Assembly: GCA_964631965.1 (NCBI GenBank)
Contig: CAZWAR010000002.1
Coordinates: 1 to 64,000, forward strand
DNA length: 64,000 nucleotides
Reading direction: 5' to 3'
Source: CAIQPS01 sp964631965
GTDB taxonomy: Bacteria; Actinomycetota; Thermoleophilia; RBG-16-64-13
Shown one piece after another: positions 41,084 through 48,722 of the stretch (its first letter is position 1; each line of letters starts with the position of its first letter). The notes beneath the pieces are model-generated. The model saw only the letters and a program-made list of their open reading frames with translations, had not been told where the DNA came from and did not search any database. Position numbers and translations under genes: made by a program.

Positions 41084-43349
41084 GCTTCGCGCCCGCCTCG
41101 CACAGGACCTCAACGAGCGCCAGCAGGATGCCGTCTTCCACGAGGCCGGTCCGTTGCTCGTGCTCGCGGGAGCCGGCTCCGGGAAGACCCGGGTGCTCAC
41201 GTACCGTCTTGCCTACCTGATCGAGAGCGGCCAGGTTCGTCCACATCAGTGCATCGCCATTACGTTCACGAACAAGGCCGCCGGAGAGATGAAGGAGCGA
41301 GTGGTGCGGCTGCTGGGGGGGACCGCCCGCTGGACCTGGGTCTCGACGTTCCACGCGTCCTGTGCGCGGATGCTGCGCCAAGACGCGCCCCTACTGGGCT
41401 ACAGGACCAACTTCACCATCTACGACGAGGACGATTCCACCCGGCTCATCCGTCACTGTCTTGAGGACCTGCGCCTGGATCCCAAGCGCTACCCCCCCAA
41501 GGCGCTGCGGAGTGTGATCTCGGACGCGAAGAACAAGCTCATCGACGTAGACGACTTCGCCCGGGGAGGCGGCGGAGCGGGCGGCACCGCCTGGGATGAT
41601 GAGGGGGGTGCCTACGAAGACGAGCGTATGCACGATGTCACTGCGTCCGTCTATCGCCGTTATCAGTCCCGCCTGCTCGAGGGCAACGCTCTCGATTTCG
41701 ATGACCTGCTCATGCGCATGGTTGATATCCTTCAACTCTTCCCCGAGCGCCTGGCGTACTACCGGGACCTGTTCCGCCACGTTCTGGTGGACGAGTACCA
41801 GGACACCAACCGGGCCCAGTACCTGCTGGTGAAGCTGCTCACCGAGAAGCACCGCCAGGTGACGGTGGTCGGCGATGACGATCAGTCGGTGTACTCGTGG
41901 AGAGGCGCCGACATCCGCAACATTCTGAGCTTCGAGGACGACTTCCCCGACACAACGGTCGTCAAGCTGGAGCAGAACTACCGCTCTTACACCACCATCC
42001 TCGACGCGGCCAACGCTCTCGTGGCCCACAACCGAGGCCGGAAACCGAAGAACCTGTGGACCGATCGGGGCGCCGGCGAGCCGGTGGCGGTGCTCGAGTG
42101 CTGTGACGAGCACGAGGAGGCCCGGCTGGTCTGCGACGAGATCGTCAGGCAACTCAAAACCCGGTCCGCATCCGACTTGGCCGTGTTCTACCGGGTGAAC
42201 GCCCAATCCCGGGTGATTGAGGACATGCTCGTGCGCCAGGGCATCGGCTACCGGGTCATCGGCGGCACGAAATTCTATCAACGGGCCGAGATCAAGGACC
42301 TCCTCGCCTACTTGAGGGTGACGGTCAACGCTTCCGACGACATCTCCCTGCTCAGGGTGATCAACACGCCCCGCCGGGGCCTGGGTGACGTGGCCGTGGG
42401 CAGGCTGCAGATGTATGTCGAAGAGAACGGAGGTTCGCTTCGCGAAGCGCTGGTCAAAGCCGAAGAGGCGGGTCTGGGAGCGGCCGCCGCCACCTCTTGC
42501 ACCCGCCTGGCCGAGGATCTGGCGTCGTGGGAAGCGGCCGCAGGCAAGGTGGCCACGACGGTGCGTCGAGTCTTGCAGGAAAGTGGGCTGGCCTCGGCGC
42601 TCAAGGCCGAGCGCACTCTCGAGGCCGAGGGTCGCCTGGAGAACCTGGAGGAGTTCGTGGTGGTGGCCCAGGAGTACGACCGGCAGAACCCCGAGGGGAC
42701 GCTCACCGACTTCCTCCAGGAGATCAGCCTGTACGCCGACGTCGACAGCCTTGAGGAAAGCGAACCGCTTGTCACCCTCATGACCCTACACAACGCCAAG
42801 GGTTTGGAATTTCCCGTCGTGTTTCTCACGGGCATGGAAGAAGGGCTGTTCCCCCATTCCCGCTCGCTCGACGAACAGCGCCTCGAGGAGGAGCGCAGGC
42901 TCTGCTACGTGGGGATCACCCGAGCGCGCGACGCCCTGTTCCTGTCCTTCGCGCGATCACGCACACTCCATGGCAGCGCCGGGTACAAGTTGCCGAGTCG
43001 CTTCTTGAGCGAGATCCCGGAAGAGTTCAAGTCGTATCCGGCGGGGCGGGGGGGGCCGAGTCTCTACACGAGGCGTGGCGCCGCGGGCGACGTCCGGGCG
43101 GTGGAGAGGTTCGGCGACCGACGCGTTCCGCGGGCGGGCGGCGGGGCCGGAGCCGCGAGACCGGAGCGGAAACAGGTGCAGGCCGGCGCCTTCGCGACGG
43201 GCGATAAGGTGGTTCACGCCAAGTTCGGGGAGGGCATGGTCCTTGGTGTCGAACCCGGGGGTATCGTGCGGGTGTTCTTCCCGGACGCCCCCGAGCCGAA
43301 GGAGAAGCGCCTGCTTCTCGATTACGCGCCGCTCAAGCGGCTTCAGTAG
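41064..43349 (+). CDS. pcrA: UvrD/PcrA-type 3'-5' DNA helicase
   Basis: 761 residues from ATG 41064. A longer frame runs into cysE without similarity. SF1A helicase motifs in order: LNERQQDAV (Q motif), GAGSGKT at ~33-39 (Walker A), TFTNKAAGEMKER, VDEYQDTN (II), VVGDDDQSVYSWRGAD (III), QNYRSY (IV), MTLHNAKGLEFPVVF (V) and VGITRARD (VI). The C-terminal ~60 residues hold the Tudor-like RNA-polymerase-binding module of PcrA (GDKVVHAKFGEGMV). It acts in nucleotide excision repair, removal of RecA filaments and transcription conflicts. Confidence 0.95.
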   Translation: MAHPRSELRARLAQDLNERQQDAVFHEAGPLLVLAGAGSGKTRVLTYRLAYLIESGQVRPHQCIAITFTNKAAGEMKERVVRLLGGTARWTWVSTFHASCARMLRQDAPLLGYRTNFTIYDEDDSTRLIRHCLEDLRLDPKRYPPKALRSVISDAKNKLIDVDDFARGGGGAGGTAWDDEGGAYEDERMHDVTASVYRRYQSRLLEGNALDFDDLLMRMVDILQLFPERLAYYRDLFRHVLVDEYQDTNRAQYLLVKLLTEKHRQVTVVGDDDQSVYSWRGADIRNILSFEDDFPDTTVVKLEQNYRSYTTILDAANALVAHNRGRKPKNLWTDRGAGEPVAVLECCDEHEEARLVCDEIVRQLKTRSASDLAVFYRVNAQSRVIEDMLVRQGIGYRVIGGTKFYQRAEIKDLLAYLRVTVNASDDISLLRVINTPRRGLGDVAVGRLQMYVEENGGSLREALVKAEEAGLGAAAATSCTRLAEDLASWEAAAGKVATTVRRVLQESGLASALKAERTLEAEGRLENLEEFVVVAQEYDRQNPEGTLTDFLQEISLYADVDSLEESEPLVTLMTLHNAKGLEFPVVFLTGMEEGLFPHSRSLDEQRLEEERRLCYVGITRARDALFLSFARSRTLHGSAGYKLPSRFLSEIPEEFKSYPAGRGGPSLYTRRGAAGDVRAVERFGDRRVPRAGGGAGAARPERKQVQAGAFATGDKVVHAKFGEGMVLGVEPGGIVRVFFPDAPEPKEKRLLLDYAPLKRLQ

Positions 43350-43394
43350 TTACGAGATTCCCTTCGTCGCAGGCAGGGACGTCAACCCGCCTTC

Positions 43395-43414
43395 CATGCA
43401 ACAAGCATTGCATG
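43395..43414. terminator. Perfect stem-loop between uvrD/pcrA and mraZ
   Basis: CATGCAA, 6-nt loop CAAGCA, TTGCATG: 7 perfect base pairs 45 nt after the helicase stop. No U tract follows (ACTAGATTACG). It may end the helicase transcript by a factor-dependent route or be an operator for the dcw cluster. Confidence 0.4.
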
Positions 43415-43475
43415 ACTAGATTACGGGCTACCGAATGCACAAGCCGGCCCCCACTTGCGCGTGCAAAAAACAACT

Positions 43476-43531
43476 TGGTGTCGATAAGTGGCAAAAAGTG
43501 TTGCAGAGTGGCGCTAGGTGGCGTAAAGTGG
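43476..43531 (+). promoter_or_regulatory. mraZ operator: six GTG boxes at exact 10-nt spacing, overlapping a putative promoter
   Basis: GTG triplets occur at 43478, 43488, 43498, 43508, 43518 and 43528, usually preceded by A or AG and followed by G or T (the AAGTGG / AGAGTGG / AGGTGG forms). One-turn direct repeats of this type are the known binding pattern of the MraZ repressor in other bacteria. Within the array TTGCAG (43501-43506), 17 nt, TAAAGT (43524-43529) make a promoter whose start would fall at the mraZ ATG 43537. Occupancy would block transcription, giving autorepression of the whole dcw operon. Confidence 0.7.
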
Positions 43532-43536
43532 GGGCC

Positions 43537-43956
43537 ATGGATGAGTTGCATCTATCCGGCACCTTCGAACACACCCTGGATTCAAAGGGCCGTGTGACTC
43601 TTCCTGCTCGGTATCGCGAGTACTTCCAGGACGGTGTCATCCTCGTTCGCCTCCCCGATGGAGAGCCCTGCGTGCAGGTTTTCCATCCTCAGACGTGGGA
43701 GAGATTCGACGTGAAGAACATCGAGCCTCTTGATACCTTCAACGATCCTGACGCCGCTTGGCGCGCCCGGTCAATCTACATGAACCAGGATCAGGTGGAG
43801 CCCGATGCTCAGGGGCGGGTTCTTCTTGGGAAACACATCGAGAAGGTGGGATTGTCGGGGAAGGTGACTATCATCGGAGCCCGTACGCACCTGGAGATCT
43901 GGGACCCCGATACCTTCGCCGAGCGGATGCGAGAAATGGAGAGCCGCCATGCCTAG
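43537..43956 (+). CDS. mraZ: Transcriptional regulator MraZ
   Basis: 139 residues from ATG 43537. The longer upstream frame crosses the operator and is not conserved. Two AbrB-like halves: SGTFEHTLDSKGRVTLPARYREYF, and later DQVEPDAQGRVLLGKHIEKVGL, each with the D-x-K/Q-G-R-V/L signature. It is a DNA-binding ring protein that regulates the division and cell wall cluster, here probably through the GTG boxes immediately upstream. Its stop overlaps rsmH by 8 nt. Confidence 0.95.
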   Translation: MDELHLSGTFEHTLDSKGRVTLPARYREYFQDGVILVRLPDGEPCVQVFHPQTWERFDVKNIEPLDTFNDPDAAWRARSIYMNQDQVEPDAQGRVLLGKHIEKVGLSGKVTIIGARTHLEIWDPDTFAERMREMESRHA

Positions 43957-44914
43957 CGCTGCGGCTTCGTTCGTGACGGAGATGGCCATGGCCCATGTGC
44001 CGGTTCTCACTGAGGAACTCGTGCGGCTGCTCCACGTGCATGAGGACAGTCGCGTCATAGACTGTACATTCGGCGCCGGTGGACACGCGGAGGCAGTCGG
44101 AGACCTGCTCGGCCCGGAGGGCGAGTTGGTCGGCTGCGACCGCGATCCTGTCGCGGAAGGGTACTACGAAGAGCTTGCGGCGCGTCTGCGCTGTCCCTCC
44201 CGGTTCCTGCGAGGTGATTTCGCCGACAGCCTGGAGAGGCTCCTATACGACACGGAGCGTTTCACCCACATCTACATGGACCTGGGTGTGAGCAGCATGC
44301 AGATCGACACACCTGAACGAGGCTTCTCGTACAGCCACGATGCTCCGCTCGACATGCGGATGGACCCAGCTCTGAAGACGACCGCGGCTGAGATCCTGAA
44401 CACGTGGTCGGAGACGTCGCTGGCAGAACTCTTCAGCCGGTACGGCGAAGAGCGGTACTCGCGGCGCATCGCCCGCGCTGTAGTGGGGCGCCGCACAAAG
44501 ATCCCGTACTCACGGACCCGCGAGTTGGTGGAGACCGTCAAAGACGCCATACCGAAGCCGGCGCGCTTCGCGGCCGGCAACCCGGCGCGCCGTGTCTTCC
44601 AGGCCCTTCGCATCCAGGTGAACGGTGAACTGGAGAGCCTGGCCCGCGCCCTTCCCCTGGCGTTCGAGCTCCTTGAAAGCGGGGGAGTCCTGGCGGTCAT
44701 CAGCTTCCACTCCCTGGAGGATCGGATGGTCAAGGACTTCTTCAACGGCAAGGCCAAGCCCTGCATCTGTCCGCCGGACTTTCCTGTATGCGCCTGCGGG
44801 GCGAAGGCCAGCGGCTCGGTGATGACCTCTCGGGCTGTGACGCCTGGAGCCGGGGAGCTCGAGACGAACCCCAGGGCCGCTTCTGCCAAACTACGGGCCT
44901 TGAGGAAGCTCTGA
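43949..44914 (+). CDS. rsmH: 16S rRNA (cytosine(1402)-N(4))-methyltransferase
   Basis: 321 residues from ATG 43949, which has GGAGAG 7 nt before it. ATG 43982 and 43988 are closer to the conserved AHVPVLTEELV but lack good SDs. SAM-binding DCTFGAGGHAEA at ~38, DLGVSSMQID, PLDMRMD, the LESLARALPLAF helix and ISFHSLEDRMVKDFF. It N4-methylates C1402 in the ribosomal P site. Second gene of nearly all dcw clusters. It overlaps ftsL by 1 nt (TGATG). Confidence 0.95.
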   Translation: MPSAAASFVTEMAMAHVPVLTEELVRLLHVHEDSRVIDCTFGAGGHAEAVGDLLGPEGELVGCDRDPVAEGYYEELAARLRCPSRFLRGDFADSLERLLYDTERFTHIYMDLGVSSMQIDTPERGFSYSHDAPLDMRMDPALKTTAAEILNTWSETSLAELFSRYGEERYSRRIARAVVGRRTKIPYSRTRELVETVKDAIPKPARFAAGNPARRVFQALRIQVNGELESLARALPLAFELLESGGVLAVISFHSLEDRMVKDFFNGKAKPCICPPDFPVCACGAKASGSVMTSRAVTPGAGELETNPRAASAKLRALRKL

Positions 44915-45435
44915 TGGCGGCGACAGCGAGGGCTGCCTGGATAGAGGCCTGGGAAGCCGACTCTCTTCCTTCCGAGGCAGAACAGCGCAGTGCGGCTCGA
45001 GTGCGTGCGCGTTCTCAAAGCGTCAGATACTACGGCCGGGAAGCGACAGCCCGCATCCCTCAGCCGTCGCCTGAGCTTCGCAGGACTCATCCTCTACCCA
45101 AGCCTCGTCTTGTTGCGCGGCGTCATACTCGGTGGCACGTCGTGGCCGCCGTGACGGTTTTCGCAGCCGTGCTGCTGGGCGTCGCCGTCGTCAGCCCGAT
45201 GCTGGTGAGCTCGAAGGCGACCGAGATGGAGACCCGGATCGGTAACATGGAGAGCAGCGAGGCTCAGCTGTCCGGCGACATAGCCGGTCTCTCGTCTCAG
45301 ATCGCGACGCTCTCTGCGCCCGAAAGGGTCGCGGAGCAGGCGGCCCAACTGGGCTTGGAGCCCGCCGGCCAGGTGCATTACGTACGAGGCGATGAGGCGG
45401 GATCGGAGGGCGAGACGACGGTCGCGGGCCGATGA
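44914..45435 (+). CDS. ftsL: FtsL-like septum protein
   Basis: 173 residues. A long basic cytoplasmic N terminus (~75 residues) precedes a transmembrane helix at about 80-98 (VVAAVTVFAAVLLGVAVV). A coiled coil (ETRIGNMESSEAQLSGDIAGL) ends in LSAPERVAEQAAQLGLEPAG, a pattern typical of FtsL/DivIC proteins. Identity rests on this layout and on position between rsmH and the PBP gene. In divisomes it bridges FtsB-type partners to FtsW/FtsI. It overlaps the PBP gene by 4 nt. Confidence 0.75.
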   Translation: MAATARAAWIEAWEADSLPSEAEQRSAARVRARSQSVRYYGREATARIPQPSPELRRTHPLPKPRLVARRHTRWHVVAAVTVFAAVLLGVAVVSPMLVSSKATEMETRIGNMESSEAQLSGDIAGLSSQIATLSAPERVAEQAAQLGLEPAGQVHYVRGDEAGSEGETTVAGR

Positions 45436-47123
45436 GCGGAGGCCGGACGCAAAAACGTCTGGCCCTGTTCATGGGGCTCTCCGTCCTTTTCCTTGTCGCC
45501 CTGTTCGGACGGACCTTCTATGTACAGGTGGTCGCCGCTCCACAGTGGCAGGAGAAGGCGGACGACCAGCACGTGCGCTCGATCGAGCTTGATGCGCCTC
45601 GGGGCAACATCTACGATCGCAACGGCGAGACCCTGGCCATCTCGAGGACCATGGCCAGCATCTACGCCGACCCCTCCCAGATCCAGAATCCGGCCAAAAC
45701 AGCCAGCAAGCTCGCCGAGGTCCTGAACCTTTCGGTAGAGGAGATGCTCCCCAAGCTGAGCGATACGGACAGCCGCTTCAGGTACCTGATCCGCAGGGTG
45801 GATCCATCGATAGGGTCCCGCGTGAAGGCTCTCAAGCTCAAAGGGATCGGGGTAGTGTCGGAGCCCAAGCGGATCTATCCGAAGGGCGCCCTGGCACCGC
45901 AACTCCTCGGCTTCGTGGGGGGTACGGACTACGTGGGGATGGAAGGCATCGAATACCAGTATGACGGCCTGCTGTCAGGGAAGCCGGGAATGATGAAGGT
46001 GGTCAACGACCTCTCTGGCAACCGACTGTCGACGGTGTCCACCACCACCGCCCAGCCGGGCGAGTCGCTCACGCTGACGATCGACTCAGAGATACAGTTC
46101 GAGGCCGAAAAAGCCCTGGCCGCAGCGGTGGACGAATACAAAGCCAAGCGTGCCGGTGCTTTGGTGATGGACCCTCAGACGGGTGAGATTCTCGCCATGG
46201 CGTCGACGCCGTTGTTCAGCCCCGATGAATACGGCTCCCAGGACCCGGCGACCGGCGGGACCCATAACTGGTTGGTGCAGGACATGTACGAGCCGGGCTC
46301 GACCTTCAAGATGATAACCGTCGCCGCCGCTCTGGAGAGCGGCATAACCACTCCGGACACCGTGTACTCACTGCCGGAGACCATCACCGCCTACGACAAG
46401 GTGATCCACGAAGCCGAGGAAGACGTGCCGGCGACTCGGAACCTCACCGTCACTCAGATTCTGGCCCAGTCTTCCAACATCGGGGCGGTCACCCTAGGAA
46501 GAGAGGTAGGCAGGGATCGCCTGGTCGAGATGATCCAGAAGTTCGGTTTCACCGAGAAACTCGGCATCGATTTCCCGGGGGAGACGGCAGGACAGCTCCC
46601 GGAGAAATGGAACGGCGTGACCATCTACCAGGTGCCGATGGGGCAGGGTGTCGCCTGCTCCCCGCTGCAACTGGCCGCTGCGTACGCCGCCATCGCCAAC
46701 AACGGTCTGCTCGTGCAGCCACACTTGGTCGAAGACTCCGCGGAGCCGTGGAACCGGCAAGTGGTCGGTCCGTTGGTGGCGGCGCAACTCCGGGCCATGC
46801 TCCAGGTGACTGTGGAGGAGGGTACAGGCACGAGAGCCCGCCTGGAGGGCTACACCGTGGCCGGCAAGACGGGGACCGCACAGAAGCCGAACGAGAAGAA
46901 GAAGGGCTACTCCGACGAGGTCGTCTCCTCGTTCGTGGGTATGGTGCCGGCAGACGCGCCTCGCCTGGTGATCCTCGTAATGATCGACGAGCCGCAGACC
47001 GAACGCTTGGGGGCCAAGGTGGCGGCTCCCGTGTTCGCGCGTATCGCCGATTTCTCCCTCAAGCGTCTGGGCATCCCCCCGAGCATGTCCGCCGGAGGTG
47101 ACGCCACCATCTCCCCGGAATAG
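45432..47123 (+). CDS. ftsI: Class B penicillin-binding protein, FtsI/PBP3 type (septal transpeptidase)
   Basis: 563 residues. N-terminal transmembrane helix (about 10-30), dimerisation domain with APRGNIYDRNGETL, then the transpeptidase domain: STFK at ~290 (acylated Ser), SSN in LAQSSNIGAV and KTGT at ~479. No PASTA repeats follow, unlike SpoVD or some PBP2x. It cross-links septal peptidoglycan together with FtsW. The dcw location separates it from the elongasome PBP at 25.7 kb. Confidence 0.94.
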   Translation: MSGGRTQKRLALFMGLSVLFLVALFGRTFYVQVVAAPQWQEKADDQHVRSIELDAPRGNIYDRNGETLAISRTMASIYADPSQIQNPAKTASKLAEVLNLSVEEMLPKLSDTDSRFRYLIRRVDPSIGSRVKALKLKGIGVVSEPKRIYPKGALAPQLLGFVGGTDYVGMEGIEYQYDGLLSGKPGMMKVVNDLSGNRLSTVSTTTAQPGESLTLTIDSEIQFEAEKALAAAVDEYKAKRAGALVMDPQTGEILAMASTPLFSPDEYGSQDPATGGTHNWLVQDMYEPGSTFKMITVAAALESGITTPDTVYSLPETITAYDKVIHEAEEDVPATRNLTVTQILAQSSNIGAVTLGREVGRDRLVEMIQKFGFTEKLGIDFPGETAGQLPEKWNGVTIYQVPMGQGVACSPLQLAAAYAAIANNGLLVQPHLVEDSAEPWNRQVVGPLVAAQLRAMLQVTVEEGTGTRARLEGYTVAGKTGTAQKPNEKKKGYSDEVVSSFVGMVPADAPRLVILVMIDEPQTERLGAKVAAPVFARIADFSLKRLGIPPSMSAGGDATISPE

Positions 47124-47178
47124 GCCGGCTCCGCGCGGCGCTGGGGGCTACGCCAGGGGAAGGGGATGGTGCCGGTGG

Positions 47179-47184
47179 TAGAAT
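47179..47184 (+). promoter_or_regulatory. Putative internal -10 element ahead of murE
   Basis: TAGAAT lies 8 nt before GTG 47193, the start that gives the usual MurE N terminus. It would produce a leaderless transcript from within the dcw cluster. This is the only gap of tens of nt between ftsI and mraY. Confidence 0.4.
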
Positions 47185-47192
47185 CGCTAACC

Positions 47193-48722
47193 GTGAGACT
47201 TACCGACCTCTTCGCGGCCGTCGACGGGTGGCACTTGGAGGGCCCCGACGCCGGCATCAGCGGACTTAGCTATCGAAGCGACCAGGCGGGCCCGGGCACC
47301 CTCTTCTTCTGCGTACCCGGCTTCGTGCGCGATGGTCACGATTTCGCCTCCGATGCGGTGGCTCGAGGTGCTTCAGCGCTCTGCGTTGAGCGGTTCCTGG
47401 ATCTGCCGGTGCCCCAGGTGGTCGTCCCTTCGGTTCGGGAGGCGATGGGGCTGGTGGCCGCCACTTTCTACGGCCACCCGAGCTCGCGCCTGGTCACCGT
47501 GGGCATAACCGGCACCAACGGCAAGACGACCTCGGCCTTTCTCACGGCCCATCTACTCGACCACGCCGGACTCCGATCAGGGCTCATGGGTACGGTGGAG
47601 CGGCGCATCGGTGGTCAGACGTTGCCGGCCGGCCGGACCACCCCCGAGGCCCTGGATGTCCATCGGGATCTCGCTCTGATGGTCGAGAAGGGGGACAGCG
47701 CCGCAGTGATGGAGGTGTCCTCGCATGCGCTCGATCTCGGCCGGGCGCGAGGGATCGACTTCCGGGCCGTGGCCTTCACCAACCTGACCCAGGACCACCT
47801 GGACTATCACAAGACGCTCGAAGCCTACTTCGCGGCCAAGTGCCGCCTCTTCCTCGACCGCGAGTTCGCTTCCAGCGGGGCGGTCGCGACCATCAACGTA
47901 GACGATGAGTTCGGGATGCGGCTCGCCCGCTCCTGCGACCGCGAACGGGTGATCGGTTTCTCGACCAGCGGCGATAGGGGTCCGTGGGGTCCGGCCGATC
48001 TTGAGTGGAGTGATTTCACGATCACCCCCGGGGGCACTCACGGGACGTTGGTCGTCCGGGGGACCGCTCTGGCTCGCGTGACCGGGTCCCTCGCGACAGG
48101 GGAGGAACTTCACCGGGAGGTATTCACGCCGCTGGTGGGCGCTTTCAACGTGGCGAACACTCTGACGGCCCTGGGCTGCGGCCTCGGGCTCGGTCTCGAT
48201 CTGGATGGGATGCTTTCCGGCCTCGGGGATTTTCCCGGAGTTCCGGGACGCATGGAGACCATCGATGAGGGCCAGGACTTCTCGGTTCTGGTCGACTATG
48301 CCCATACTCCGGATTCGATCCGCAACGCTCTCAGGACCGCCAGGGAGCTGACACGGGGAAGACTCTTCGCCGTGGTGGGCTGCGGAGGGGACCGCGACCG
48401 CACGAAGCGGCCGCTCATGGGGCGGGAGGCCGAGGACAACGCCGACGTGGTGGTCATCACGTCGGACAACCCGCGGAGCGAGGATCCGGAGGCCATCATC
48501 GCCGAAATTGTGAACGGGCTGCACCATCCCGAGGCGGCCACGGTTCGGGTGGATCGCCGGGCGGCCATCTTCGACACGATGGCTGTGGCTCGGTCCGGTG
48601 ACGTCGTGATGATTCTCGGCAAGGGTCACGAGTCGGGGCAGGAGTTCTCCTCCCGCACGATACCGTTCGATGACCGACGGGTGGCGCGCGAGGCTCTCCT
48701 TGCTGCGAGGTCGCGGACCTGA
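47193..48722 (+). CDS. murE: UDP-MurNAc-L-Ala-D-Glu:meso-diaminopimelate ligase
   Basis: 509 residues from GTG 47193, where the protein begins RLTDLFAAVDGW as MurE usually does. An ATG at 47166 adds nine residues and has a G-rich stretch directly before it. P-loop ITGTNGKTTSAF, EVSSHALDLGR, NLTQDHLDYHKT, VDYAHTPDSIRNAL and the substrate-selecting DNPRSEDP. The DNPR sequence is the signature for meso-diaminopimelate over lysine. It adds the third residue of the stem peptide in the cytoplasm. The stop overlaps murF by 1 nt. Confidence 0.95.
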   Translation: MRLTDLFAAVDGWHLEGPDAGISGLSYRSDQAGPGTLFFCVPGFVRDGHDFASDAVARGASALCVERFLDLPVPQVVVPSVREAMGLVAATFYGHPSSRLVTVGITGTNGKTTSAFLTAHLLDHAGLRSGLMGTVERRIGGQTLPAGRTTPEALDVHRDLALMVEKGDSAAVMEVSSHALDLGRARGIDFRAVAFTNLTQDHLDYHKTLEAYFAAKCRLFLDREFASSGAVATINVDDEFGMRLARSCDRERVIGFSTSGDRGPWGPADLEWSDFTITPGGTHGTLVVRGTALARVTGSLATGEELHREVFTPLVGAFNVANTLTALGCGLGLGLDLDGMLSGLGDFPGVPGRMETIDEGQDFSVLVDYAHTPDSIRNALRTARELTRGRLFAVVGCGGDRDRTKRPLMGREAEDNADVVVITSDNPRSEDPEAIIAEIVNGLHHPEAATVRVDRRAAIFDTMAVARSGDVVMILGKGHESGQEFSSRTIPFDDRRVAREALLAARSRT

